26,245 nucleotides of DNA from JAYRGC01 sp041908065 (lineage in GTDB: Bacteria; Pseudomonadota; Alphaproteobacteria; UBA9219). The position numbers and the translations under genes are program-made. The notes under the pieces were generated by a model. It worked only from the letters and a program-made list of their open reading frames with translations. It ran no database searches and was not told where the DNA came from. This document shows, piece after piece, positions 1 to 7,262 of this stretch; positions within the stretch are counted from its first letter, which is position 1, and each line of letters begins with the position of its first letter. Where the stretch lies: contig JAYRGC010000041.1 of NCBI GenBank assembly GCA_041908065.1, positions 1-26,245 on the forward strand. The letters are read 5' to 3'.

Positions 1-264
1 AATGCGATAAGCGCGCGCCTGCGCTTCTGATAGATGGCCGAGGCAAATGACGGGAACTTCAGTTAAGCCAAGTTTCCGCGCGCCTAAAAGGCGGCCATGC
101 CCCGCGATCAAAACGCCACGATCATCGACAAGGCAAGGCGCATTAAAGCCAAACTCCGCAATGCTGGCCGCGATTTGCGCAATCTGCGCGTCATCATGCG
201 TCCGAGCGTTTGCGGCATAGGGCAGCAAGCGGTCGAGCGACCAAAGCTCAACGGTCAAGGTCAT
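1..264 (-). CDS. ParB/Srx-like N-terminal domain protein, partial (cut by window edge)
   Basis: My translation of the minus strand from the ATG at 264 stays open to base 1, giving 88 residues with no stop, so the 3' end lies outside the window. It starts MTLTVELWSLDRLLPYAANA and carries the ParB-like signature AGHGRLLGARKLG followed by TEVPVICLGHLSEAQARAYR. This is clearly related to the N-terminus of the neighbouring methyltransferase (AGHGRLEAAKQVG), so the two are tandem paralogues. The ATG overlaps the TGA of that gene (ATGA), so translation is probably coupled. In phages such domains are usually fused to an adenine/cytosine-N4 methyltransferase or precede terminase genes. Whether a methyltransferase domain follows here cannot be seen. 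The ParB-like call is secure; the full function is not. Confidence 0.85.
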   Translation of the reverse strand, partial: MTLTVELWSLDRLLPYAANARTHDDAQIAQIAASIAEFGFNAPCLVDDRGVLIAGHGRLLGARKLGLTEVPVICLGHLSEAQARAYRI

Positions 265-1649
265 GAGGCTTCGCTTTCTTGGGTCAAATCGATGCCGCGC
301 GCGGCGGCGGTTTCTTCAAAACTTGTTCCTTCGCCTTCAAGCGCAAGGGGCGCGTTCGGGAATATCTCGCGCCATCGGCGCACGGCCACGTCGACATAAG
401 CGGGCGCAAGCTCCATCGCCCGAACGGCGCGGCCTGTTTGTTCGCCCGCGATGATGGTGGTTCCCGATCCGCAGAAGGGTTCATAAACAATCTCGCCCTC
501 GGCGCTGTAGGCCTGCATGATGAACGCGGGCAAACGCACGGGAAACACGGCGGGGTGTTCGGTTTCGACGCCGCGCGCTTTGTGGCGCGTAATGCGGATC
601 ACGTTGTCCGGTATCTTGTTTTCCTGAACGGGCTGTTCGGCGTGCGTCCATTTGCCAACCGTGCCATCTTTTTCGCGCAAGCCGCCTTCGTCTTCGTGCA
701 TGACGTGCCCCGCCCATTTGCAGGGCACGATCTTGTTGGGTTTGCGCGGCGTCTTGTTGAAATGAAAGACGAACTCGAAGCTGGGGGCGAAGCGTCCGTT
801 CCAATCACCCGGAAGACCCGGCCCCTGATCCCAAACGTACCAGCCGAAGCGCCGCCAGTTTTTCTCGCGCATCCACGCGATCCAGTCCTGCCAGTAAGGC
901 TGCCATTCGCCGTCTTTGTGGATCTGGCCGAGATTGACCAAGACCTGACCATCGTCGCGCATCGGCAATACGGAAAATACGCCTTGCATCAGCTTGTCCC
1001 AATCGCTGATGCCTCCGGTCGTGTAATCGCGCTGGTTGCCATAGGGCGGCGACGTGAACAGCAAGTGCGCTTGCTTCCCGCCCATCAAACGCGCAATGGC
1101 GGCGGGATCCGTGCTGTCGCCGCAAAGCAAGCGATGGTTGCCAAGCAGCCAGACGTCGCCTTCGCGCGAGACGGGATGCTTGGGCGGCGCAGGCGCTTCG
1201 TCTTCCTTGCCGCCAGCCTCGGACGGCTTCTCCTGCTCATCCTGCAAGGGGGCGAGGATTTGATCGATTTCTTTTTCGTCGAACCCTGTGAGCGATAGAT
1301 CGAACCCAAGTCCGTTCAGCGCGTGCATCTCCTCCGCTAAGAGAGCGTCGTCCCATCCCGCTTGCAGGGCTAGTTGGTTGTCGGCGATGACGTAGGCGCG
1401 GCGTTGCGCGGGCGTCAGGTGATCAAGCAGGATGACCGGAACTTCCTTCAACCCGACCTGTTTTGCCGCTTCCAACCGCCCATGCCCAGCGATGATCGTG
1501 CCGTCGCTGACCACAAGAAGCGGATTGGTAAACCCGTATTCGACGATGCTCGCGGCCAGCTGTGCGACCTGCGCCGCATTGTGCGTGCGCGGGTTTTTCG
1601 CATAGGGCTTGAGCTTGCCAATCGGCCAAAGCTCTATACTTTTAGCCAT
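261..1649 (-). CDS. ParB-domain DNA methyltransferase (N4/N6 amino-MTase)
   Basis: A two-domain phage DNA modification enzyme of about 462 aa. Residues 1-100 form a ParB/Srx-like domain (start MAKSIELWPIGKLKPYAKNP, motif IIAGHGRLEAAK). The rest is an S-adenosylmethionine-dependent amino-methyltransferase, with catalytic motif TSPPYG in the middle and the SAM-binding motif EPFCGSGTT near the C-terminus. The order catalytic-then-SAM is that of beta-class enzymes. It probably methylates phage DNA at adenine-N6 or cytosine-N4, protecting it from restriction or marking it for packaging; the target sequence is unknown. It lies 13 bp after the HTH gene and overlaps the next ParB gene by ATGA. An alternative ATG at 1670 would add seven residues and overlap the HTH gene; neither start has a strong ribosome binding site. 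No restriction partner is visible, so it looks like an orphan methyltransferase. Confidence 0.9.
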   Translation of the reverse strand: MAKSIELWPIGKLKPYAKNPRTHNAAQVAQLAASIVEYGFTNPLLVVSDGTIIAGHGRLEAAKQVGLKEVPVILLDHLTPAQRRAYVIADNQLALQAGWDDALLAEEMHALNGLGFDLSLTGFDEKEIDQILAPLQDEQEKPSEAGGKEDEAPAPPKHPVSREGDVWLLGNHRLLCGDSTDPAAIARLMGGKQAHLLFTSPPYGNQRDYTTGGISDWDKLMQGVFSVLPMRDDGQVLVNLGQIHKDGEWQPYWQDWIAWMREKNWRRFGWYVWDQGPGLPGDWNGRFAPSFEFVFHFNKTPRKPNKIVPCKWAGHVMHEDEGGLREKDGTVGKWTHAEQPVQENKIPDNVIRITRHKARGVETEHPAVFPVRLPAFIMQAYSAEGEIVYEPFCGSGTTIIAGEQTGRAVRAMELAPAYVDVAVRRWREIFPNAPLALEGEGTSFEETAAARGIDLTQESEAS

Positions 1650-1662
1650 TTGGTGGCGGCCA

Positions 1663-2007
1663 TTAGGCATTTTGTCCGACGACCCTTTTCAGGGATGCTC
1701 TTGTGTCTTTGCGGATGTTTTCGATATTCACATAAACGCCGGTAATGCCTTTTAGGGCATGAGCCATCGGATCGGCGGATTTCAGCGCGGCCCCTGCAAT
1801 AGACGCGGCGCGTTTCACACTCACACCGAACTTTTGCAAAGAGACTATCGCGGCAAGATGAACGACGTCATCGAAGATATATTCTCGCGCCCGCTTTTCT
1901 GGGACACTTTGTGACGGTTCAAAAAGCCCACGCGATATCCATTTTTCGATTTGCATTTTCGTCGCGCCAACAGCCTCGGCGACTTGCCAGATGGTGTAGG
2001 TTGTCAT
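1663..2007 (-). CDS. MerR-like helix-turn-helix protein
   Basis: A protein of 114 aa whose N-terminus (TIWQVAEAVGATKMQIEKWI, then SRGLF) has the spacing of a MerR/excisionase-type winged helix: a recognition helix followed by a short wing with RGLF. The remainder (DDVVHLAAIVSLQKFGVSVK, then ASIAGAAL) is helical and resembles the regulator-like phage proteins placed just ahead of methyltransferase and terminase genes. It could be a transcription factor or a small DNA-binding packaging protein; the sequence does not decide. It begins the segment that includes the ParB-methyltransferase genes. The ATG at 2007 is preceded by only a weak purine stretch (GTGAG). Upstream lie an unusual 290-bp non-coding segment and two operator-like palindromes. 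Confidence 0.7.
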   Translation of the reverse strand: MTTYTIWQVAEAVGATKMQIEKWISRGLFEPSQSVPEKRAREYIFDDVVHLAAIVSLQKFGVSVKRAASIAGAALKSADPMAHALKGITGVYVNIENIRKDTRASLKRVVGQNA

Positions 2008-2299
2008 TTTTTCTCACTTTTCATTTTTGGATGCGGGCTGGCTTCCTTGGGCAAAGAATCCACTTGTCGGAATCCACCCGCCAAGCTGACTTAACGCTTT
2101 GTTTTCCATGAAATAATCGGGCTGCGCTTGAAACCACAACCTGTGGGGTGGCTTCCCGCTTTTCGACCCTACATGTAGCGAAGTCCCGCGCTCTTGCCGC
2201 CAGCATACGCTGAGGCGCAGGAAGGACCCAAGATTTCAAAGGGATAGGCGACGCACCCACATCCAATGCGGATGGACGCCTTATCCATTGTGGATTGGT
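2008..2299 (-). promoter_or_regulatory. Non-coding leader/promoter region with conserved-looking core
   Basis: This gap between the 95-aa gene and the HTH gene has an open frame (2021-2266), but the translation has no recognisable fold and no ribosome binding site. On the minus strand it contains GGGTCCTTCCTGCG and, about 60 bp later, GGGTCGAAAAGCGGG, then a CCACCCCACAGG/TTGTGG potential stem. I recall GGGTCCTT-type and GGGTCGAAAA-type motifs from intergenic regions of other phages near packaging or modification genes, but I cannot verify this here. It may hold a promoter, a structured leader or a cos/pac-like site. Two palindromic operators sit at its upstream edge. Confidence 0.4.
2261..2295. 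promoter_or_regulatory. Pair of operator-like palindromes ATCC-N5-GGAT
   Basis: ATCCAATGCGGAT (2261-2273) and ATCCATTGTGGAT (2283-2295) are two 13-bp sites with perfect ATCC/GGAT arms. Their centres are 22 bp apart, about two helical turns. They match the sites in the immunity region (11703-11812) and upstream of the xis-int operon (13348-13360). They lie just upstream of the leader of the HTH-methyltransferase genes, so a phage repressor probably controls transcription of that operon here. The binding protein is not known; the XRE proteins at 11825 or 12684, or the Cro-like protein, are candidates. Confidence 0.55.
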
Positions 2300-2587
2300 C
2301 TACGCGCAAGCCAAGTACGCTTCGACAGGCGCGAAGCTTTTCTCGACGTTGCCTTCAAGCATGTCGAGTTCCTTTTTGAGATCGGCAACGCGCTGGGCAG
2401 CCGTGATGGCCGTGGCCTTGGCAGCGCTGGCTGAGTTGAGCTTGTCATTGAAGTCAACGAGCGCGGCTTCGTACTGCTCAAAAACAAAATCGAGGTCGCG
2501 AGGATCTTGCGTCGTGCCTTGCGCATCGGTGTTCGCGGTCTGCGATGTGGCGTCGGTGGTGTCGTCGGTCGTTTGGGGATCGGTCAT
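2300..2587 (-). CDS. Small acidic hypothetical phage protein
   Basis: A protein of 95 aa starting MTDPQTTDDTTDATSQTANT. The ATG at 2587 was chosen because a GGAG ribosome binding site lies six bases upstream; the longer open frame to 2887 has no protein-like character. The first third is a Thr/Asp/Gln-rich, probably disordered tail. The remainder (FEQYEAALVDFNDKLNSAS, then AQRVADLKKELDMLEGNVEK) is strongly helical with heptad-like spacing and probably forms a coiled coil. No domain is recognised and no function is proposed. It lies between the DUF6362-like gene and the operator-containing leader. Confidence 0.6.
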   Translation of the reverse strand: MTDPQTTDDTTDATSQTANTDAQGTTQDPRDLDFVFEQYEAALVDFNDKLNSASAAKATAITAAQRVADLKKELDMLEGNVEKSFAPVEAYLACA

Positions 2588-2893
2588 GCTTGTCTCCGTT
2601 TGTTGGCTGGTTGAAGAAAGGGTTCGGGTTATCGCGCTGCGCACGCGCACGGCCAAAGCCGCAAGGGCGCACATCACACGGCGCGGCAAAGCCGAGCTTG
2701 CCGCGATCCTGTGAGTTACTGTTCGATGATGTTCGAAGGTGATGGGGCCATGAGCGCCCGCGCTTGCCGCGCGTGAGTTACCCAAATCATAACCAAGATT
2801 ATGCCTAAAACCGCGCAAAACGCGCACAACTATTATGCGCACAACATTTTTCAGGCATTTAAATCGGTTGCCTATGGGTTTGCGCATTTTCGC
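2588..2893. other. Intergenic region without a recognised gene
   Basis: About 300 bp lie between the DUF6362-like gene and the 95-aa gene. Open frames here are extensions or shadows without ribosome binding sites. I see a direct repeat GCGCACAAC (twice within 2824-2850) and TGTTCGATGATGTTCGA near 2720. There is no convincing promoter and no clear terminator. Confidence 0.5.
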
Positions 2894-3325
2894 CTATCCG
2901 TTTTGGATTCTTTTGATGCAGGGAAGCTCAAATTTCATGTCCGGATTGGCCAGCCGATACTCGATTTTGGCGAGAGCGATTCGCCAATCGTACTGGAGCT
3001 TGCGCACCGACCAGCCGAGAATGCGATGGATTTTCTTCCATTTGAGATCGCATGCGCGGAGCCAAACGAGCGTGACTTCCTCACGTTCCAACCACATGAA
3101 CCAGCGCAAGGCTTCGTCCATTTCGCTGATGTGACGCGCCGAAGGCGGGCCGAGTTTGATGCACGTTTCTTCCCAGCCGTAAGCGTAAATCGCCTCGTGC
3201 ATGATGGGCGGCCATGCGCCGAAATAGCCGCGCACACGCACGGGGGGAAGACGCCGCAGAGTTTGCGCGGCCTGTTCCAGCCTGCCCGCAACATCGGTCA
3301 TGCTGAGGTGTTTGGAAGATTTCAT
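2894..3325 (-). CDS. DUF6362-like phage protein
   Basis: A protein of 143 aa starting MKSSKHLSMTDVAGRLEQAA. It has the features I associate with DUF6362 phage proteins: TLRRLPPVRVRGYFGAWPPI, then a helical segment (ISEMDEALRWFMWLEREEVT) and a C-terminal helix-turn-helix-like stretch (DLKWKKIHRILGWSVRKLQY). The WKKIHRILGWS-R-L-W pattern resembles sigma-region-4-type recognition helices, so a DNA-binding regulatory role is plausible but not shown. The ATG at 3325 overlaps the TGA of the upstream gene (ATGA). A 15-residue upstream extension to 3370 is possible but would overlap more. The family name is recalled from the pattern and was not searched. Confidence 0.7.
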   Translation of the reverse strand: MKSSKHLSMTDVAGRLEQAAQTLRRLPPVRVRGYFGAWPPIMHEAIYAYGWEETCIKLGPPSARHISEMDEALRWFMWLEREEVTLVWLRACDLKWKKIHRILGWSVRKLQYDWRIALAKIEYRLANPDMKFELPCIKRIQNG

Positions 3326-3714
3326 GCGACCCTCCCGTACATTTTGGCGTCGAGCATGTTGCGCGCCCATTGGCAGTTATCGATCTTGGAAAATTGCAAA
3401 AGAGCTATCCGAATTTCCTCAAGCGTCGTGAAGCCATAGCGGATCAGCATTTCACCGAAGAGTGTTTCAGGGCTTGAGCCACGCGCATGTCTCCACCCCG
3501 TCCAGTACGCGCCGCTTGAGCACACGCGGCTCTCGCATGGATCGTACCGATCACGCACGCGCACTTCGTAGACGCGACCCGTATGCGAGGTGCGCCAATA
3601 GATGTTCGCATCACGCGCCTTGATCATGTTCATCGCCATGGCTAGAGCCTCCTTCGTTGCTTCGGGGAAAACAGGCAAGTGAAAGTAATTGCGCCGCGTG
3701 TGATCGCGGGGCAT
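3322..3714 (-). CDS. Hypothetical phage protein
   Basis: A protein of 130 aa starting MPRDHTRRNYFHLPVFPEAT. It contains a stretch rich in aromatic and arginine residues (IYWRTSHTGRVYEVRVRDRY), two cysteines in CESRVCSSG, and a C-terminal helical part. No family is recognised. It follows the iteron-like region and precedes the DUF6362-like gene, to which it is coupled through an ATGA overlap, so the two probably act or are regulated together. The ribosome binding site is weak; an internal start at the MAMNMIKARD region is possible. Confidence 0.6.
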   Translation of the reverse strand: MPRDHTRRNYFHLPVFPEATKEALAMAMNMIKARDANIYWRTSHTGRVYEVRVRDRYDPCESRVCSSGAYWTGWRHARGSSPETLFGEMLIRYGFTTLEEIRIALLQFSKIDNCQWARNMLDAKMYGRVA

Positions 3715-3992
3715 CGCTTGACTGATCGTGTGAGAGAGAAAAATTTGTATACCCCCAGTGTCCCATCACTGGGGGGTATATATTTATATATAGGGGGCCA
3801 GTGACGCTGCAGGCCGCAGAAAACCTAGCTTTTTGCCTAGTTAGAGACGATCCGTCACTAGTGACGGTTTTTTGAGCAAACCTGCGGGTTAGAGCGTCAC
3901 TAACTAGGAGCCATAACTGGGTAGTAACGTAGTGACTAGTGACGGAGCCATTGCCAAAACGGATAGGAGCATCAGCCCGCGCCAGGATGAAA
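3715..3992. other. Candidate replication origin / iteron and hairpin region
   Basis: This 278-bp gap follows the primase-helicase gene. It contains: an imperfect hairpin (TATACCCCCAGTG at 3748-3760, CACTGGGGGGTATA at 3767-3780); an AT-rich stretch (TATATATTTATATATA, about 3777-3791); and repeats of a GTCACTAGTGAC-type word. The repeats are a perfect 16-bp palindrome CCGTCACTAGTGACGG at 3852-3867, GTGACTAGTGACGG around 3932-3945, and partial copies CAGTGACG near 3799 and CGTCACTAACTAGG near 3894. An AT-rich element beside repeated palindromes next to a primase-helicase is typical of phage or plasmid origins. A regulatory or terminator role is the alternative. The overlapping 149-aa frame (3611-4060) looks spurious. 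Confidence 0.45.
3748..3780 (-). terminator. Hairpin downstream of primase-helicase (possible terminator)
   Basis: Arms TATACCCCCAGTG and CACTGGGGGGTATA, with a one-base bulge and a six-base loop, form a stable stem. Read on the minus strand, the direction of the operon, it is followed by ATACAAATTTTTC, a T5 run a few bases downstream. That is weaker than a textbook terminator. It might partially terminate transcription between the replication genes and the 3714 gene, or serve as an origin element. Confidence 0.3.
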
Positions 3993-6149
3993 CTAATTCT
4001 CATGAGCGGCTCCTTTTGTGCCCACGGCGAAGCTGCCAACGCCCAAAGCAAACGGGCCATCCGGCACGTCGAGCCATTGGACAGTCTTGCTGCCCTTAAC
4101 GGCAGCCTTGACCAGAATTTGGTTATTCAGAAGATTTTGGATCGCGCTTTCGAATGCGATGCGGCCCAACTTGTGGAAGGGTTCGGGCAATTCCTCGCGG
4201 CGTTCATAAAGGCTGTTCGCGCCCGTCTTCGTGTAGGGCAGACCCGCCTTCGCCGCCTTGTCCACGGCCTCCACAAGGCCGTCGAGCATCTGATCCTTGT
4301 GGGCGTAGACCGAGCGCCGGAACTCATGCGTGCGGTCGATCAGAAGGCCTGTTTTCTTGTCGCGTGTGAATGTGTGGATGGTCTTGTCGCCGCCGAGGTT
4401 GCCTTTGACGAGAGCGCCCTTGTAGATAAAATCCTCCTCCCACTCGATGTTCAGCCATTTGCATTCCTCGCGCAGATTGGCCTTTTCATCCGTCCAGAAG
4501 ACATACGCCCAGCGACCGCCGTTCACGAGCGCCGAAGCGCCGCGAATGGTGTTACGCGCGGCCATCGCTGTGATCTTGTGCCCGCCGCGCGAGCCATTAT
4601 CCTTGGTCGTGTGATGGCACAGGACAATGGAGATTTTCAGCTGCGCTGCCATGAAGGAGAACATGCTCAGGATGTATTGCGCGGCGTTGTTGTCACCATC
4701 GATGCTGACATTGATGAAACAGGCGAGCGGATCGAACACGACAAGGCGAAGGTCGGGAATGGCAGCAAGCTCTGACGTGATCATGTCCCAAAGCGGCGTT
4801 GTTTTTGTTCCCTCCGGCGAGGTCGAAAACAAGGTCATGGGGCCGGATGCGCTCGGCAAGGGGATGGGAAAGAGCCGCACGTCCGGACGTTCGCGTCGTC
4901 CTTCGGGATCAAGCCGATCAAGGCGGCGGTGCAACTCGTCCCAATCGTCTTCCGCTGCGAAGATAACGGCAGCGCCCGTGGCGGTAACGGGATGGCCGAA
5001 CGCCATTGGCTTCATATCGAGAAGACCGCCCGTCAGGCCAGGCATGGCAACCTTCAGCGAAAGGTCGAGTATCAGCATGCCTTTGCCCGCGCCGCCTGTG
5101 GCCGCAAAGATTCCGGCGCAATTCATGGGGATCACGTCTTCGACCAACCATTCGACGGGTTTTGACTCGCCCGTCTTAAAACGGTTGGCAGACCAATCCG
5201 TGATATGAAACGGCCCTCGTTGTTCCTCGGAAGGCGTGAGCGTTTCAACAGGCTGTGCCAAGAACGCAGGGATATCGAAACCTTCCACGCACGCATCTGC
5301 CGCATCCCAGCCTTCTGACTTATCCTGCGGCAGAGAAAGAATGCCGACACTTGTCGCGCCTGTGGCCAGTGCTGCTTTAGCGGCGGCTTGCGCGTAGGAC
5401 AATCCCGTCGCGTCGTTGTCCGGCCAGATCAAAACCTGCTTTCCGGCCAAGGGCGACCAGTCGGTTTTATCGGTTGGCGCGTTGGAGCCGCTCAAGGCGC
5501 TGGTCGCGGGAATACCGGAGCCTATCAGCGCGTCCGCCGCTTTCTCGCCTTCGACCAGAACGATGGTGTCAACGTCCGCGATGCCCGTTTGGTTATAGAG
5601 GGGGCGTCCCGATTTAGGGGCTTCCCATTTGTGAGAAACCGCGTTCCATATCTTGAAGGCCTTCTTGCGTTTGCCATTTTCCTGATATTCGTACCGATAG
5701 ACGACGAGCTGGATCACGCCAGCCGCATCCGTGTAATTGTACTGCGCGACGGGTTGCCCCATGTCGGGCTGGTTTTTAGAAACCTTCTGAAGTTTGGGCG
5801 CTGGCATGCGCTCAGCGATATTCAGAAAGGCCGCGATGTTTTGGAGCGCCGTCCAGTAATCCTCCCCCCGCACGGCTTTCCACACGTCGATCAGGTCGCC
5901 GAACTTCTGACCAGTAGCAAAATCCTCGCCCACGCCCATCTTGTTTTTGCGCACGCTGAGCTTGAGGCTATCGCCGGGCATCCCCGAAATGTCGCCGCAA
6001 TGAAACTCTTCGCCAACATAGATGCCGCCTGGCAAAAGCTGATCAAGGATTTGTCGATGGCAATCCGCCATGCGCTGTTTGACCTGCGCCGCGTCGAGCT
6101 TGGCGCGGGGATCGAGCAACCCTTGTTGGCGGGCATCGTTGAAGTCCAT
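3993..6149 (-). CDS. Phage primase-helicase (Toprim + RepA-like ATPase)
   Basis: A protein of about 718 aa. The middle of the N-terminal half carries a Toprim primase core: VEGEKAADALIGSGIPATSA, then VLIWPDNDATGLSYA, the acidic DxD-type motif. The C-terminal half is a RecA/RepA-type hexameric helicase: a P-loop-like AATGGAGKG, DDWDELHRRLDRLDPEGRR, a Walker B strand LRLVVFDPLACF, and IVLCHHTTKDNGSRGGH. It would prime and unwind DNA at the phage origin. The ATG at 6149 follows the exonuclease TAA by one base and has GGTGGG upstream; an ATG at 6161 is the alternative. The protein starts MDFNDARQQ, almost identical to the start of the ssDNA-binding-type protein at 8987-9625. The adjacent iteron region may be its site of action. 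Confidence 0.88.
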   Translation of the reverse strand: MDFNDARQQGLLDPRAKLDAAQVKQRMADCHRQILDQLLPGGIYVGEEFHCGDISGMPGDSLKLSVRKNKMGVGEDFATGQKFGDLIDVWKAVRGEDYWTALQNIAAFLNIAERMPAPKLQKVSKNQPDMGQPVAQYNYTDAAGVIQLVVYRYEYQENGKRKKAFKIWNAVSHKWEAPKSGRPLYNQTGIADVDTIVLVEGEKAADALIGSGIPATSALSGSNAPTDKTDWSPLAGKQVLIWPDNDATGLSYAQAAAKAALATGATSVGILSLPQDKSEGWDAADACVEGFDIPAFLAQPVETLTPSEEQRGPFHITDWSANRFKTGESKPVEWLVEDVIPMNCAGIFAATGGAGKGMLILDLSLKVAMPGLTGGLLDMKPMAFGHPVTATGAAVIFAAEDDWDELHRRLDRLDPEGRRERPDVRLFPIPLPSASGPMTLFSTSPEGTKTTPLWDMITSELAAIPDLRLVVFDPLACFINVSIDGDNNAAQYILSMFSFMAAQLKISIVLCHHTTKDNGSRGGHKITAMAARNTIRGASALVNGGRWAYVFWTDEKANLREECKWLNIEWEEDFIYKGALVKGNLGGDKTIHTFTRDKKTGLLIDRTHEFRRSVYAHKDQMLDGLVEAVDKAAKAGLPYTKTGANSLYERREELPEPFHKLGRIAFESAIQNLLNNQILVKAAVKGSKTVQWLDVPDGPFALGVGSFAVGTKGAAHEN

Positions 6150-6150
6150 C

Positions 6151-6924
6151 TTACCCACCATGCCAGCACCTCTTGGCGTAGGGGCAGCAGAGGCACAGAT
6201 AGAAGTCGGGGTTGGCTGCCATGCGCGGCAGTAACTCTCCAGCGTCCGTCGCGCGCAGAATGTTCACAGCCTTGTCGCTCGTGCTTTGCGCAAGGGCGGC
6301 ATCGAACGGCACAAGCTCGTGATAGAGTTCTTCCGTATCCTTATTGAGGGCAGTGAACAAAGCGGGCGTTTGCGCCAAATCGGGCATATAGCCCTGATAG
6401 AGCGCGACCTGCGCGGCATAGAGCGGCTTCGAGATCGAGAGGCCGCGCTTAACCAGATCCTGCCAGCTTTTGTCCTTAAGCGCCTTGTGCTCCCAAAGGG
6501 CAGGATAGAAAAACCATGACGGGCCGTCGACGACGACGCCATCGATGTGGCCCTTGATGCGCCCCTTGGCGACCGAAAAGCCGAACTGCCCGCCGTCCGC
6601 TTTCTCGGTGCGCAGATTAAAACCAGCACCGCGCAGCCATTTGATGGACAACGCCTCGAACTGATGCCCCGCCGCGAAGATGCGCAATGTTTGGCCGTTA
6701 AAATCCTTGTCAGGATCCTTGGGCGCGCCAACGAACTCGTACTGAATGCGGCGCGAACAGGGATCGCCGAGCATGGACGCGCCCAGATACGCGCGGCGAG
6801 GCTGCGTCGCACGCTCCGCGATTAGGGCGGCATCGATCAATTCGTTGATGCGGTGGCCGATGGGGATGGCGCGCGGATCCTGCGCGGCGCGATCCGAACC
6901 GTGATTGAAATCAAGCATGCTCAA
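6151..6924 (-). CDS. Cas4/RecB-like PD-(D/E)XK exonuclease with Fe-S cysteines
   Basis: A protein of 257 aa. It has the nuclease core GHIDGVVVDG ... WEHKALKDKSW (D and E-x-K of PD-(D/E)XK). One cysteine lies near the N-terminus (GDPCSRRIQYEF) and three in the C-terminal CLCCPYAKRCWH, the arrangement of a 4Fe-4S cluster in Cas4/AddB-type nucleases. In phages such enzymes process DNA ends for replication or recombination. The start is assigned to TTG at 6924: GGAGG lies seven bases upstream, and it overlaps the preceding TGA as TTGA. The ATG at 6918 (MLDFNHGSD) is the alternative. The LDFN start resembles the MDFNDA start of two other replication proteins here. Confidence 0.85.
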   Translation of the reverse strand: MSMLDFNHGSDRAAQDPRAIPIGHRINELIDAALIAERATQPRRAYLGASMLGDPCSRRIQYEFVGAPKDPDKDFNGQTLRIFAAGHQFEALSIKWLRGAGFNLRTEKADGGQFGFSVAKGRIKGHIDGVVVDGPSWFFYPALWEHKALKDKSWQDLVKRGLSISKPLYAAQVALYQGYMPDLAQTPALFTALNKDTEELYHELVPFDAALAQSTSDKAVNILRATDAGELLPRMAANPDFYLCLCCPYAKRCWHGG

Positions 6925-7262
6925 AACGGCACCTCCGGACTGCCCTTGCGCATGGCGTCCTGATAGGCCGTGACGACAACCTCGATCAGCGTGAGCACCT
7001 GTTCCTTGCCATAGGCAGACAGGGGCTTATCCATCCCGATCTCGGCTACGCATTCGCCGAGTGGCACAAGGCAAGCATGGATGGACTCGCGCTCAAAATC
7101 GGTCATATCAATCATGCCGTAGGACTCCTTGAACAGGCGCACGTACAGAGCGAGGCAAAGCATCGAGCAGAAACGCCGCGCGGGTTTTTGAGGTTGTTTG
7201 ATCAGGGCAGGCACAAAGCCGAAGCCTCGTTGTTCGCGGTAACAAATGGCGCACCATTTCAA
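6921..7262 (-). CDS. DUF6511-like small zinc-binding phage protein
   Basis: A protein of 113 aa if it starts at the TTG at 7262 (residues LKWCAICYREQRGFGF). Two cysteine pairs, CAIC and CSMLC about 30 residues apart, suggest a zinc knuckle. The pattern C-x2-C-x3-REQRGFGF followed by RRFCSMLC matches what I recall as DUF6511 in alphaproteobacterial phages. The TTG overlaps the TGA of the helicase gene (TTGA) and has GGGAGG just upstream. The open frame extends upstream to 7430, but that part overlaps the helicase and is not protein-like. The C-terminal half is helical. It sits between helicase and exonuclease and is probably an accessory of the replication/recombination module. Confidence 0.7.
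   Translation of the reverse strand: MKWCAICYREQRGFGFVPALIKQPQKPARRFCSMLCLALYVRLFKESYGMIDMTDFERESIHACLVPLGECVAEIGMDKPLSAYGKEQVLTLIEVVVTAYQDAMRKGSPEVPF

Noticed and set aside
2021..2266. An 81-codon minus-strand frame before the HTH gene
   Set aside because: No ribosome binding site and no protein-like composition; the DNA shows stems and motif blocks typical of a non-coding region.
3852..3873. Palindrome CCGTCACTAGTGACGG followed by T6 as a plus-strand terminator
   Set aside because: No plus-strand gene precedes it, and on the minus strand no T run follows. The repeated copies nearby favour an iteron or operator.
3954..3967. Additional operator-like half-site (TGCC-N5-GGATAGG) after the primase gene
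   Set aside because: Only one arm matches ATCC-N5-GGAT, and no promoter fits around it; a half-site of this size is expected by chance.
3611..4060. A 149-codon minus-strand frame spanning the iteron region
   Set aside because: It overlaps the 3' end of the primase-helicase gene and the hypothetical gene at 3714. Its residues come from palindromes and AT-rich repeats rather than a protein pattern.
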